A stretch of DNA of 64,000 bases from Siphlonurus alternatus (taxonomy: Eukaryota > Arthropoda > Insecta > Ephemeroptera > Siphlonuridae), in assembly GCA_949825025.1 (NCBI GenBank), contig OX463781.1, positions 8,186,648 through 8,250,647 on the forward strand. The letters run 5' to 3'. Of this stretch, positions 37,893 to 52,659 are shown in pieces. The position numbers were made by a program, and so were the translations under genes. A model generated the notes under the pieces. The model was not told where the DNA came from and ran no database searches. It worked only from the letters and a program-made list of their open reading frames with translations. Every line of letters starts with the position of its first letter. The first letter of the stretch is position 1.

Positions 37893-40800
37893 CGCCAGTT
37901 ACTACATTAAACAGTTGTACATATTAACATATTACAAAAACAAAGATTTGTTAGTAAGATTACATTCAATTTACGACTCTTCTGTTCATTAGTTATATAT
38001 TATAATAAATTTTAATGATGCATTAGTGCAGGTATCTCGTCCTAATGAACGAATATTTGAGAAAACATCATTCCGCGAACACGATTAGCGCTTGTAGACA
38101 AGTTTAAACAGTGACTTGATAAACCTTTATTTTTTTAAGAATATCACAGAAAATGTCACATAAATTTGCCATCGGCTGCTGAATTTACTTTGACGGCTAA
38201 ATTAATCGTTTATAGGTCCCTTGAATTGATGCATTCCCAGTGGGTGGCCTTCTGTGTTCTGTCTTCTGATAGCCAATAAAATGCTAGCAAATATGTTAGC
38301 TAGAATTTGAATAATTAAATGAAATTTTTTGTATTGATTTAATTTTGAAGATGCAGATTTCCAGGTTTGGTGTTAGTTTCGTTTTGTATTCAGCATGTCA
38401 AAATCACCTACCACTTTGCAATATTAGAATTAAATACTTAAATAAAAATATTTTACTCTAAAACTTATAAATTATATCAAACTATAAGGGGTAAGATTTA
38501 ATGTGCAGCTCTCTTTTATAATGTAAGAGATAAGCAATGATTAATTCAATTATCAACTATAGAAACAGAGAATCCATACTAGTTTTTGACTTACAAATAT
38601 TATGGTATAGCATTGAGATATGACTTTTTAAAATTATAAATAAAAGTTAATTAGCACACAAGGTGAAGGTGATCGGAATAAATTTTAGTGCTTTAATCAC
38701 AATGCTACTTAATTACTTTTCAATTGATAAATTACACTTAACCAAACTTACTTCACGTGGTAATTTATAATTCTGGCCATAATACTGTACATAATTATTA
38801 ATTATGAATGACATTATCTTGCAATTATTTATCTTGAATCTAATACCTTCAACTGTATTTCATTCACACAGGATTTAAGATTTACTGTAAAAATAAATAT
38901 ATTTCTAAATAATTGAAAATATTGTTTTCAAAATTTATAATTGAATTAATTAATGTCTTTGCAATAATTTTTTTGCACCAATAATAAGCAATAAGGACAA
39001 GATTTGCACAAATGTCTAAAATTAAAGATGAATTGAATCAAGTATCCTATAACTAAATTAATCCATTGATTCACTAAGCAAAATTTAGCATGAAAATAAG
39101 AAAATTTAAATTTTCCCAAATTTCATCAGCTAATATAACATTCTTCTACATCTACCTGATATATAGTGTGTTGGATCCGTTGATTGGATGGTAGGTGTGC
39201 ACCAATTACCCTGATAGGTTAGTGTGCAGTTAACCTTGGCAGTCACGTTTGAATCACGTGTCACAGTTTCCGCAGCAGTTTGAAGAGCAGATGGTAACAC
39301 AGAGCAAGGCCGCTACCACTGATCTGATTATTAAACCCACAGAAGAGAGGACGGTGCTATAAATTTTGTGTCACCAACACAATTTAGTACTGTATAAGTC
39401 AGTGTGCTTGCCTCATTAAATCGAAATTCAGTCCAGTTTATGATATTTTTATATTAATGACCGCCAAGTTGTAAAATTTTCAAAATAAAAATAGAACTCA
39501 TTAATATTGAAATTAAAATCTAATGTTTATACACTTGTTCTTAACAAGAAGATATATGAGCTTAAATTTAATTACATTTTTGTATATTTATAGCAGTGGA
39601 AATAGTCCAAAACAATGAATCTGCTTGGTACTAAAACAAACTTTTTTTTATCTAATTCTTAAAAAATTATTTGCCTGCTATCTTTCGTTGATTTCTATTC
39701 ACTAATATAAATTTGATTTAGTGATAGCATTATGATTTCTGAACTATAACATCATAAAATTAAGAAAAAAATAACAATATAAAATTGATTTCCTAAATCT
39801 AAGAAAATTCCTAGTAATTGTTATAATTTTGTTATCTTCAGATGATAATTATAATATCTCAGTTTATTCGTAACTACATACCCCTATTGCTTATTATATA
39901 CGGTACATATACATAAAACAGTAAAATAATTACACGATACGTTATATATTGGGCAATCATAAAAAAAAAAAATGAGCTTACATAATTCATGATCAAGTCA
40001 AACCATAAAATTATCTAAATAAAAATGTTAAATGATTATGTAGATTCATTTATTAAAATTTATACTTAAAATTATTTTATTACCAATGTCAAATTTTGTT
40101 ATTTGATCCCATTTAATGTGAAATTTAATGTTTAAATTGAATAAAATAGCTATATACAGCAGTTAAAAATTATAGCAAGTTAAACGTATAACAATAACAA
40201 TCAATTACTAATAAAATTACAAGTAACATTAATTATATTCTCTTTATATTATAAATTTTTCTCAAGTTCATAAAATTTTATTTTTATTATATAAAGGACT
40301 ATCATTATTTTCACTCACTATTTTTTTATTACTCCACTGGTAATCAGGTTTACGTATCATATATTATACATACTTGATAAAATCTCCCTCTCAGAACTCA
40401 GTACTGCAAAAACACAAAGAAAGAATGGAGGGTTTGTTACGTACATTATGTTGCAAAAATAAATGCACATCTTTATGACGCACTTTGTCGAAAAAACAAA
40501 TCGAGCGTGATTTTTTAATTATTTTGATGAAGCTATTTACAAGAAATAAAATTGTCATGTGACTAAACGCAATAACTGAGAATCGTGTTGAACATGAATT
40601 TTGATAGCTAAGACTTAATTGAGCTGGGTAAATATTCTAAAGAATGTTGGTAAAAAAAAGTCTGTGTTCTTAATGTACAGAGTTCCTAATTCATTGAAGT
40701 TTATTATAGTTCAAATTTTTTATACAATTTCATTAGCAAATCAGGTTTTCATTGATTTAAAAAAAAATAAATAGAACCATTTAAAAATACTAGAGTAATG

Positions 40801-43800
40801 GAACAAATTAGTTGTTAAAAAGTTAGGAAAGTATATATTTAACATTCCATTGAAGATTGATTAGTGTTTGAGTTTCTGCTAATACTTAAATTCTCAAAGA
40901 TTGCTCAATTATTTAAATAACTGATCTGATTTTCTCGACATGTTTGCGTCATGAAGTACACGTGGCCGCACGTAAATCAGTTCATGCGACTTAGAAGTTT
41001 GGTTCACATGTTGGTGCCCAAACCTTGACCTAGGAGCACACATTCTCACCCTCCCAGAGCAAGTGAAACCAGAATGTCTGAGTCTCCCAGACGGACAATT
41101 TAGAGCTGAATATGCACCCTTGGACACCCAGAATGTTAATAGTCAAGCAGTCTATGTTAGGTTGTTGAACTTAAATCTCAATTTAATTATCAATGAACCT
41201 GGTGCTGTTTTACCTGCAAAATTTGTAATTTCTTTGTTTATTAGATCCCGATAAATATTTAAACTCAACGTTTATTATAATTTCTTAAAAAAAAAAAAAT
41301 TAAAAAAAGGTTTCTTACTTCCTATATAAGATGCATGTTTAAAAATGTCAAACTTTTTATTAAAAAAAAATGTAGTGTTATAAATTAATTCTTTCATCAA
41401 GATATCTGATTGTTATTTTATAATAGAAAAATAATTGAATAAGCTCAAAAAGAATTTTGATTAAAAATTTTTCTTAATTAATATGAGTATTGTTATGATT
41501 TCAATAATATACTCGTACCAATTTATTTTATAATTTCAAAATTTCATGCTTGTTTTTCTTCTTGCTCGTATTTTCTGCATGTCGGCGGCGGTTTTTCTGT
41601 GAAGGTTATCTCTTGCCGCAAGGTGCGACTTAAAAACTGTCGGTGGAAATATTTGGTTACTAATTTTATCAAGACTTGAATCGCCCTGCATGATGTCAGC
41701 TAAGTAAGGCGCCTTTGATGCCCGAGTTAGTCACAACTTTATGTGAAAATTATTATTCAGTGATTTTTCAGTCGATTAGCTGTTGTTCAAGTACTTACAT
41801 GCTAATGATTCACTTACACGAGTGGTTTTACCCAAAGTTGTTATTATAGGCATTACACATTCATTTAAAGCTTTAAAATAGTAAAATGTTCTATAGTTGC
41901 AATCATATTAGTTCAAAAAAATATAATGTAATTCTCTTAATTTTTTGCGCATATCGAAACAAAAAATCCAAAAATTCCATTAAGATAAAAAGTACACTGT
42001 AACATTTAATAAAAAGTCCGTTTACTGCCTTGCGTATAAAGGTATACAAAGATATTTTGATATAGAACAAGAGCTACATGCATTTTTATTAACATCAACA
42101 ATCAACATCCAATAAACAAATCAAATCAACAAAACACTAATTTTAGTGCATACAGTGATTCACAGGTGTAGAAATTATATCAATCCCAAAAATTGTAGAG
42201 ATTTCTAAGGCTGCAAACACTTTTCAACTTCATATTAATACAAAAATTGCAAGCATACTATTCAATACATTTGAATACAATACAAAACAATACATTTGTG
42301 TGTTTTAACTAATATTAATAAAATATTAAATTTAATGTTATAACGCATGTTAGTTTCTGAGATAACTTCCATGAATATTAATTTTGTGTAAAAAATGAAA
42401 ATATCATCAAGTGTGTAGTTTCAAAGATAATATCATGCTAAAGTGGTTTCTATTAATGCCTTCTGGCTATTCCAAATTGCAGGACAGTAATAAATATAAT
42501 ATATGCAAGGCATCATACTTGGCTGCAAAAGTCATAAACTGTTGAACACAGTAGTAATATAAATTTATAAATATAGTTTTTATGTTACATAGTACACCAA
42601 TGGCCATAAGTATCTTTTATTAACACAGACTACAAAGTTCATAATTTAATGCAGATATTGGGAAAGGTCAAGAGACAAGCATGGGTTTTAGAATTAATTA
42701 ATAAGAAGAAGAGTTAAACCACTCTTGATGCTTTGAATGGCGTCGCATCATTATGCAGAGATGTTGTGTTCATAGTTAAAATATGCTTCTGAATAAATCC
42801 ATACTGCTTAGCAACACTACTTAAAACAAGCAAAACAAGATAGTTGGTTGATTTATGGCAAATCTACACATTGATGTTCATGCCCTGGTGAAATAAAATA
42901 TAACTTTATAATAATACTTTTTATAATATTTCATATGTTAATATGGTTTTAGAAAATCAGTTCAACCATAATTATTGTATAAGTTGTTATGTTATATATA
43001 TTCAAATCCTTTATGTTGTTCTTAGAATCATCAAGTGACAATGTTTTGAATACAAAATAACAACAAAATATTCAAGTCGATCAAAAGATGTTTCGCTCAA
43101 GGCAACAAATCGATCTTTATCGAGATCTTAATCTTACAAGATGATGAAGCTGAATTTGTATACAATAATAAGCTGTGCCAAATTTCATACTCTATTGTTA
43201 CGAAGATCATAAGGAAACCAGCGAGACTCAGATAATGAATTGCTAACAAGGTTACAGTGTAGCCAACTTAACTTCCCTCACGGAAGTATAATGCTTCCTA
43301 CTTTGTGTGTTCTTAAAACTTGCATTGCGGTTTCTAACTTTCAATGTAAATTTATATAAATTTTGACTTCATTTGAAGAAACTTTTTAGATTTTAAAACA
43401 CAAAAGGATTATAAATACTGTATTAATTATAAAATTAGCACCTATAAAGTGCAAGGAATGTAAGACTTAGTTACTAATATATTATATAAAAAATTACAAT
43501 TTTGATTTAAAAATTTCATCTGCAGATTTAGAACTAACTTTAGTACTGAAATTTGGTGTATCAGAAATATCTAGGATAAAAAAAAATGTGTCTAATTTCT
43601 TTGATAATGCAATATCATTTTAACGTGAAATTTACGTCATTATTTCCGGAAGGAAAACTGACATTAATGAGAGTGTAGTTGGCTGGGGTACTCGATGTTG
43701 AGTCCTTGAAGAATTGTCGCCGTGTCTGCGTGCTCGTCGTAAAAACCTGACCGGCCAGTATAGAAGATAATATGTTAATAAGTTTTTTATATAAGAACAT

Positions 43801-44796
43801 AGGAAGTAACTTTATATACTGAAACAAAAACTCTCAATGCATCAAAAGCCACTATTAATATCTGCTGCGTTTAATTATATATATGTTGTTTGTTTTATTA
43901 TATACATTAGGGGCTTCCTGTGTTGAGAGACAAAAAACTATTAAAAACAAAATCATTTATATTATTGAATTATTATATAATACTATGATAAGCAAAAAAA
44001 TATTTCAAGGTAAAAAAAAAATGATACAGACTAATTATTAATGAACCTTTTTTCTAATATTGCCAGGTTTCATTGTTCGCGAAGTTAAATATGATTAATG
44101 AATATTATACGTGGAAAATTGTGGGTTTGAAATTAATGAGTTCAACATTATTTAAAATGGAATGCAAATGAGAAGGAATAATATGAATGAAATGCGAGTT
44201 GGAAAAAAAAATCCCATCTAACTAATTAAAAAAAAATGGAAATTACTTGAGATTTCTTCCGATCTTCTTTGTTATTTATTTATTTTACATATTAATAATA
44301 TTTTAGAGTAAGGCATGACAGTTTTAATAAGATAAACTATAACCAAACAAACAGTTGAATCCATAAAAAGGTACCAAAATTTAATGATAAATTATTTTAC
44401 ACATGACATGTTGTGCGTATAAACACAGCTTCATAAATCTGACTGGGTAACTTAACAAAATTGCTATAAATAAAATAGGCACCTAAAAAAATCATTAAAT
44501 ATTAAAACAGGTGTTAAAATATGTTGACAATATTTAAATTAAGCTAAATTTAAAAACTTATACAAAATATATAGTATGACATTATTAAAAAAACATGATC
44601 ACTACTAGTAACTTAATATTTCAACGTACAAATAATTCACACAAGCGAAAACAACAAAAACTGCATGCTAATATCATGAAGATGTCATTTCATTGAACGA
44701 GACACCGTGGAGATAATCATCCAGAGGTACTGAGGGCTTAATTCAAGTGCTCGTTACTTGAGAAGAGATGGAGTGACGTCACAGATCAGGTGTCTG

Positions 44797-44798
<2 letters not shown>

Positions 44799-44888
<90 letters not shown>
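44799..44888. repeat. (GA)45 microsatellite
   Basis: Forty-five uninterrupted GA units. A GTGACGTCAC palindrome lies just upstream at 44773-44782. It is the second long GA array in the same intron. Confidence 0.97.
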
Positions 44889-44890
<2 letters not shown>

Positions 44891-44923
44891 ATTCCATCCT
44901 CGGCGCCCACTTTCCGACCTTGA

Positions 44924-44925
<2 letters not shown>

Positions 44926-44974
<49 letters not shown>
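44926..44974. repeat. Poly(A) run of 49
   Basis: Forty-nine consecutive A. It lies 37 bases after the GA array, separated by a G+C-rich linker that contains an FTZ-F1-like site on the minus strand (TCAAGGTCG at 44915-44923). It could be the tail of an old retroposon, but no body was recognised. Confidence 0.9.
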
Positions 44975-44975
<1 letters not shown>

Positions 44976-45517
44976 GCTAACCAATTTTCTGTCTCACCAA
45001 AACTGTAACAAACGAGAGTTGCTAGCAAGTCCAGCTTCTGGTTAACATATACCAGCTTTTTTAAATAAAAATTTGTTATTTAAGCTTGTATGTTGAACTA
45101 TATTATAAAAATATATTATGAGTTTTAGTGTGAAATTAGGTGCTATTTTTGTTGCCAACTTTTAATTAAAATATAATTATTATAAATGTTTGATATTTTA
45201 TTAACTTTGAGATTTTTTTCTGAAATAATCAGAGCAAATCAATAACTAAAATTAATTAATTTTATATTTGTTTCGTTTGCATTCAAATTGAAAAAGAAAA
45301 ATATCTCATTTAAAAAAATGTGCAAAATATAAAATATAAAATTTTTAATGCCATGCTCTTGTTGCTATAAAATTTTCCAGGGCGTGTAATATTTAAAGCA
45401 TTTCAAAGCACACTAAGAATAATGTTCTCACTCATGCTAGTAGTACATAATGTTTTATGGAAGGTCATAAACTAAATTTAGCTCTTAAACTGTGTGTGGT
45501 CTAACTACGAGGACATC

Positions 45518-45711
45518 TACACCTCGGGACACTACGAAAGTTACTCCTCCTTTGTTTGTATAATAGGCGTTAACACGCAGTCCATGGAGGTGCAGTAAAC
45601 CAAAACTCTTTTGACATTGATAGAATGGGTGGGGTCTGCTCTCAAACTTGCAAATCTACATCTCTGTCTCTGTAGCAAGTGAGGCAGGAGTTCGTGCTGT
45701 CCCGAGGTGTA
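45518..45711. repeat. Inverted repeat with 21-bp arms, 194 bp overall
   Basis: TACACCTCGGGACACTACGAA at 45518-45538 is matched by its complement at 45691-45711 with two mismatches. Weaker similarity continues inward (ACTCCTCC versus ACTCCTGCC). The pair encloses a G+C-richer segment without a credible gene. It may be a short non-autonomous transposon with subterminal inverted repeats; no target duplication was found. Confidence 0.55.
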
Positions 45712-46329
45712 CTCTAAAATTTCAAACAATTGTAAAATTATTAAAAACTGCTAAGTAAACATATCTTAAAAACAACAAGATATAAAAATTAATCTATTTA
45801 TATAGCTTTTTATTGCTTTTGTTGAAAATATATTGTTTAAAAACAAAATTTTACACGCACAATATAATACATGCAAATTGAGATGAACAACAAGTCTCCG
45901 GGTTAAGTGTTTCATAAATTATTGAAGGACAGTATACCAAAGAATATTCTATATAAAAATAGAAAATACTTTGAGAAAAAAAAAACTTGTTTAAATATTT
46001 TGCCTCTCCTAATTTGCATAAAGGATCTGCCAGATCAAGTTAAAAGACCATTTTAGAACTATTTTTTACACAATTTTAAAATATTTCAATGATCATACAG
46101 ATCTACATTTTTTATGAATATTAAAATTATTTACCTGTACTTCATGCTAATAAAATTTCAATTAAAATATTAATATGCTGTGTATATTCTTTATAAAGAA
46201 ATCAAGGAAGACCATAAATGTTCATGTCATCCACATAAAGTAATAAATTATATTTTTAGATCCTCATTTAAAAAGGATTTGCATAATCCGAGTATGGTAC
46301 TAAACAACAGGTGAGCGATAAAAATTCAC

Positions 46330-46660
46330 ATTTAAGAAATGTAATGGGGTGTTACCCCGTCATTCCCCCCTCATCAAAAGACCGGAGAATTTCCTCAGGG
46401 GGCGTTCTCAGGGCGGGTGTGTTCAAGGCCAAGACGCCACCGCGCTCGGATCAGATCGCGGCGGTCACGTGACTTGTGGTGGACCATCTCCGTGACGTCA
46501 CACGAAGGTCGCTAGGAAGTTGATGACAGCTAGACGTGCGTCACCGAGCAGGCTAATTACTTTTTGTACCGTAATCAAGTGAGACAATGTCAAGACTTTG
46601 TGGTGACGTCAATGTCAGGGGAGGCCGCCATCTTGGAGAACGGTTAACGTCAATTGCAAA
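46330..46660. promoter_or_regulatory. Regulatory-looking G+C-rich island in the cuticle-gene intron
   Basis: This 330-bp block contains many binding-site-like motifs in A/T-rich surroundings. They are a GGGGT-GTT-ACCCC hairpin near 46347, TCAAGGCCA (FTZ-F1-like) at 46423, TCACGTGA around 46465, TGACGTCA at 46493-46500 and 46604-46611, and GGCCGCCATCTTGG at 46623-46636 (the YY1/Pleiohomeotic-type core). It has no convincing reading frame. An enhancer, silencer or unannotated promoter would all fit. Confidence 0.4.
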
Positions 46661-49600
46661 ACGCTGCTCTTGTCCATTAAAAATAATTCCTCAGTTCCGT
46701 CCCTATTTTATTCAACAATTTTTCTTCAATATAATTCCATGCATGCATTTCAAGTCATATTTTCATTGACTGTTGGAGTATTGTAATAATTAACGAATAT
46801 CCTTTCTACTTTCCTAAAATCAAAGTACCAAAATCAATGATAATATTTCTTCGCTATTGATTTTCGCTAAGAATATTTTTGTTCAACTGTCAATATATAT
46901 TATGTATTTTTTAATATACCTGTTCATAAAGGGTATAATTTTTTTCTACTGCTACCATTTATACATGGCACACACTGGTGAACATAATTACACAAAATAA
47001 TAGTTCATGACTTTGGTAAAAATCGATCATCATGACCTTACCTTATAAGGCTATGTATAATTCAACTTCAAGTAGAATTATAAAAAAAAATATCAAATGT
47101 TGTATAAAAAAAAAACAAAAATTAACAAGCTCAGTCTACTTTACAAGTCTAAATTAATTAAAATTCTTTATACTTACAATGCCAACATGCAGACTTGAAA
47201 TTGCAAATTGAATAATTTTTTAATTAATCAACAAGAGTTTCTATAGACTATGTAAATTACTTACTATGAATATAATTATGTTCATCGATTTTAATTACGA
47301 GTTGATGTGAACACGAGACAGGTGGAATGTAAAGGTAATTATCGCAGATTCCTCAACCCTGCAGGTGATGTCACGGAGTCAACTTTTCTTCGCCACTGGG
47401 TAATAACCAGAAGGTTTATTATGAAGTACCCGCAGCAGCATATTATGATGAAGTTGTTATTTATACAAGTATGTGTTGTAAACATTATAGTTGTAAATAA
47501 AACAAGCTTAATCATTTTAATTGTTTTCAAGTAAAATAAATACTTTTCTGTTAAAAATTTACTATAATTTATCATGATTTTAATTGTTCAATTATGCTAT
47601 AAATACTTTTTCAGTATAAATATGTTGCTTTTATGTTTATAATATGTGGTAATAGTAATTTATTAAAGTTTCAAATTAAAAAATAGTAAAAAGGAAAAAA
47701 AAAATAATAATTTTTTAAAATAATTGTAAACATTGAGCCTGAATGAATAACTTGCAACTTGTAAGTGTACCGGCGGGTAAAGCGCAAAAATGGTCTTTAG
47801 ACTATTGCCAATAGTGAGACAATTGATGTTTTATTGCGGATTGATGTCCTCATCTCTCATGAAACTGGACAAATGGAGCAATGGAGTGAACTGCTGCCAA
47901 CTTTCAATGTGACTGCGTGACAAATGAAATGGTTTATCTCGCCGCTGATTTTATATTGTCTTATTAGTATTTACAATATTTACATTGTTGATACTGTTAA
48001 CAAAACGTTTATATCATTCTCAATTGATACTGTTGTATATTTAAATAAATAAAGTTTTAAATAGTTGCATTTTTTTAGCCCTCAATTGATAAGCTATTGA
48101 AGTAAAGTTTTGTAAATTGTGAACTAATAGTTTCTACAATCATATTTTTAAACATTTTGCATTAAAAATGCTGGTTTCTTCTTTCTGCACTCATTTATTT
48201 AATGGAGAAGTTTTATACGTAGTTTTACATTAAAAAATACTTTACTCATGGGTATGATGTGAGATTCACAACCAGGTGTATCACTAACCGTGGTTTTAAT
48301 GCTTTTGTATAAACCGTGTTTAAATATGAAACTAGTATTATCTCATTCATGAATCCCACCCAACACCAATAAAGTAAGCTGAGAGGGTGTGTTAGCTCCA
48401 GAAGGAAGCTGAGAGATGCCCCGATGTGATGCAACGCCTGCATAACTCCGCACGAACTAGGATGCAGACGTAACTAATTTATACGGCAAATTAATGAGCG
48501 TCTGGAACTGTATGAGGAATTTAGCTCGCAGCTACGTAGCAAGTTTCTTGTTAATGATGTAATAATATGTGAAATATACCACAGACCATCTTTATAGTGT
48601 TACTGACCTTTCTCAATCTATCGCCTAATATTTTTTGTTTATGTGTGTAAAAAAGAAATCAACGATCGATAATTATCACGTGTCTAAAATATAATTTATT
48701 CAATTGCTTTTTTTTACGTACCGAGATATATAGTAGGTATATCGAGGTTTTAAATTCCTTCAACATATTTATTAAAACTTAATTACTTTGATTTAATTAG
48801 GCAATATAAAATTATTGTACCACTGTTCAGTCATACATTAATAATTATTGGCAATATACCATTAAACACTCAAGCAGTACATACTATATATTTATAATAA
48901 CATATATTTTAATAATTGGATCATGGTAAATAAAATATAGAAGCCAGACCATGAAAGTATCAGCTGATTGAAATACTGATGAAATAGAATAATAGGAAAA
49001 TTCAAATTAATAATTTTTGATAACATGATGATTTAAATGAAGTTGTTATCAAAGAAGTTAATATTTTGGACAGAAACAACGAACAATAACATAGATTACG
49101 CTTCTTGAATTTAACAAGAATATCTATAAAATTAATTTTAGTTATAGCTCTGAGTTATTTCAATAATATTACCTGAAATTATTAAAGAAAAGTGGTTCTA
49201 ATATATAACAAGTAAATAATACTTCAGAGAGATAATTATGTAATTTTAAAACACATAATTTGTTTAGATAGTAAGAAAGCTGTTGATGATGATGATGACC
49301 CTTAAAGGAGGTGTCATAAGGACAAGGAAACTTTAGAGATGGAATGTGCTTACCTGGCACATCACACAATTATTACAAGTCGTGAGATGCTGCTGTCATA
49401 ATAACATTAAATAAACAAACCTAAGGCGTAACAGAGAAATTTTCAGCCTAAGTGATGTTCATATCTTGTGATTTATTTAAGATTTTAATATCATATGTAT
49501 GCTTTCTTTTTTGCATTAAGTTATGTTTAACACCTTATTAGGTAAGTTCTCATAAAGTTATTATATATAAATATTATGTCTTAACTATTGGAATTGATCG

Positions 49601-51239
49601 GTGTTTGGTTTTAATTCTAATGTTAATAAAATATATTATATCATATTGAAATATTTATTGTAAAGAAGAACATTATTTAATGGTAATATATTTATTTTTC
49701 ATATTTTACTATGAAATGTTCTTATAGAAAAGCTGTATAAATATAAAGTAACTGCATATTACAGAATTACATCTTGCCAGGCAAGTTAAATGACATTATG
49801 TATGAAACATATAAGGAAACGGATTGATTAGTTATGCATATTTTTTAATATGATCCAATTAATGATACAAGTATTATTTTATAGCAAATGGTTTGATATC
49901 TCATTATAATTTATTCCTCAGTAAACTTTTATTTATTTGCACAGGTGACAGTGAATAAATTAATCTTTCTGGCGCCACTGGTAACTAGTGCATTTGTCAG
50001 ATTTTATTAGTTTATTATATTGTCTTCTGTCGGCACAGTAATAATTATTAAACTGTATATTTCCCGTGGTCGTAAAATATAACATTAATATGGAATATTA
50101 ATATATATGGTTTAATCAAGTTGAAAAAATAACGTGAAATTAAAAGTAGTCTTCAAACTCGCCTTTTTTTTTATATGTTTGTTTGTTTTTTGTGCTGTTC
50201 ATCACCTTGATCTACCGAGACATCCTCTTCAGTTATAATTAATTAAATAATTAGTGTCTTTCTTACCATACTTGTGTCTTACCATAATAAAATATGTTTT
50301 TTTTTCCTCAATTAACATATTTTAAAATTTTAAACATTTTAATTTGTTTGACTTTATAAAATTGAATTATTATGATGAAATAAAAATAACTTTGTCATAT
50401 AATAATTTTACATTATTATATAAGTTTGTGATTAATGCAATGTGTTGATAAATAAAACAAGACATGTTATATAATTAATGTTTAGAAATTTCATTAATTA
50501 GTATGTTATTCAATGTTATTGAGACTGCCATTAAATTGTCTTTCACTTTACATTCAAGATCCGTTATAAACACAATGCTAATTAAATTCAGTACCAACAG
50601 AGAATCAAAGTCAAGTTTAACTTTACTTATACGGTGCTCGCGATACATAAATTTCCCGAGTTTATTTCTTAATACCGGTGGTGGCTACTGCTTCATCATC
50701 TTGAGTGAGAGATCCCGTTATTATCGCAACTGCAGCGCACCGCTAGAGACTGCAGCAGCAGCCACGCGCAACCCGATATGACGCGCGCATTACTTACTGC
50801 ACAATAAACTTGAAGTACTTGCGTACTGATTTGTAATGACAAAAACGTTAAAGTACATTTAATGTAATGTGTAAATCATCTTTCATTGTATGAGTTAGTA
50901 GTTATAACAATATATTATTGATTTATGGTTAAAATAAAAGAATATCTTACACTGCACTTTACTATTGCAAGTAACTTGGTATTTACTGAGGACACATTGA
51001 ATTAAAACACTAAAGTTTTCACAGAACAGGTAAATAATTATCTTTAATATCAGCATTATTGAAAAAACTGTTGAAATAGACTTAATAGTCATAATATAGA
51101 TTTGTTTCAAGAAGTTCATTTTAAAAAGTAAAATCCTTACGCCTTACGGTATGCCATTATGCCATTGGTATTTATTGAAATTAAGCCATTATTAATTAAT
51201 TTATCAAAATATTAATACAACCCCTGTTTTACTAAATTC

Positions 51240-51490
51240 ACGCTATCTTCACCCAATTGTGAAAATGCGTCAGATTGGTCCTGGCGATCAGCTGATCTCC
51301 ACGGGCGACCCGGTGACCGACAGACTGCAAGCAGACGCAACTGGGCGGCGTCTGGAGCGAACAACGGTCCTCAACTTCCCCGAAACTCTCGGTCAAACTT
51401 GGAGCACCGGTGATCCACATTTTGGTACCGTAGCATCCACACCGATGTCACGTGAGCAAGTTATTGTCACCGAAGATATTTTGTAATATT
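51240..51490. other. G+C-rich island open on both strands
   Basis: On the plus strand an ATG at 51265 opens 73 codons (MRQIGPGDQLISTGDP...) to a TAA at 51484. The minus strand is also open across most of the block. Neither peptide resembles a known protein and neither end has clear splice sites. It contains a perfect GATCAGCTGATC palindrome near 51286. A high G+C content alone would remove stops, so a regulatory island is the safer reading. Confidence 0.2.
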
Positions 51491-52605
51491 GGAAAAAATT
51501 GAAGTGCGACTTTTTTTTCAGGCAATTTTAACTAAATTTTTAATAGTTATTGAAATGCATCGGTGGACATAAGCAATACTGACAGCTTGTTTATTTAATA
51601 TAATATGAAAATGAATAATAATTTTCACTAAGCCTATATGGTTTGCTACGTACATTAATAACGTTCATTCTCACCTCTACACTTCGGCTCGTAAGTCAGT
51701 GCAGCATGACAATAACGATAAACAATCAGCCTTAGTGTTTACTTCAGAGAAAACCCAGCAAGCTCTTGTCATCGACACGTTTACGAGCTATATCAAACAA
51801 CGTAAAATATTACCAATATATATCGTTTATGTATTAAAACCTTGATGATCCAATGTTCATTGTAATTATGTAAAATTCCATGTAAGTGTTATAATAACCT
51901 GGAATTTACATACATTAAACCTGTAGCAGTATCATTTTCTCGAATGTAATGCACTAATAAATTACCATATCTTTTATTTAATCGTTTTAAGTAAATAATG
52001 ATCGTTTAGATTTTAAAAAAGGAAAAAAAAAAATAAATAAATAAATATGTAAAAACCAATATCCGTATCTAATTAGTATGGCGTTACAAAATTATTGTTT
52101 TATTATACTAAACCACATAATATACAAATTTTTTACTAGATACTTTTTCTTTTTATTCATAAATTGTGTCAATATACACACAGCACCTATATAACCTAAT
52201 AGAAAGTGAATAATATAGGAAACAAAATGTTATAGTTATTATACTGATTGAAAGTGCAGTATACTATACATTTTGTAACTGAAAAAATTGTAATACCTTT
52301 ACAAATATTTATTATTGAAATATTTATTATTTTCTCTATTAATTTAATAGAGAAAACTATTAGAACGTGCTAAGAATAAATGTAAACATACAAAATACCT
52401 CATATCTTGATCTAAAGCTTAAGTTTTAACTTGTTTAAATGAGACACGATTGCATCTTTTAATCCCGCATAGAAAGATAAAAGATGCAAGTAATCCATAA
52501 GTTTATGCAGTTAAAATTCGACAAGCTAAAATTTAAAAAAGACAAATAATATAAAATACAATATAATTGCAAATAAATATTAGCACCAAAAAAATGTATA
52601 CTTAC

Positions 52606-52659
52606 AAGGGCAAGGACGAACAGATGTATCCGTAGATATTTGCAGTAACTGAGTAGCAT
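52606..52659 (-). CDS. Cuticle-protein gene, first coding exon (signal peptide)
   Basis: Eighteen codons, MLLSYCKYLRIHLFVLAL, end at a consensus donor (CTT|GTAAGTA). Joined in phase 0 to the exon that starts at 22516, they continue as VVSALVPTSHC, giving a basic n-region, a hydrophobic core of about 14 residues and a small/polar cleavage region, which makes a textbook secretory signal. The last exon has no complete signal of its own. Insect cuticle-protein genes very often split the signal peptide in just this way. The distance, about 30 kb, is unusual. An RNA read spanning the junction would settle it. Confidence 0.75.
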
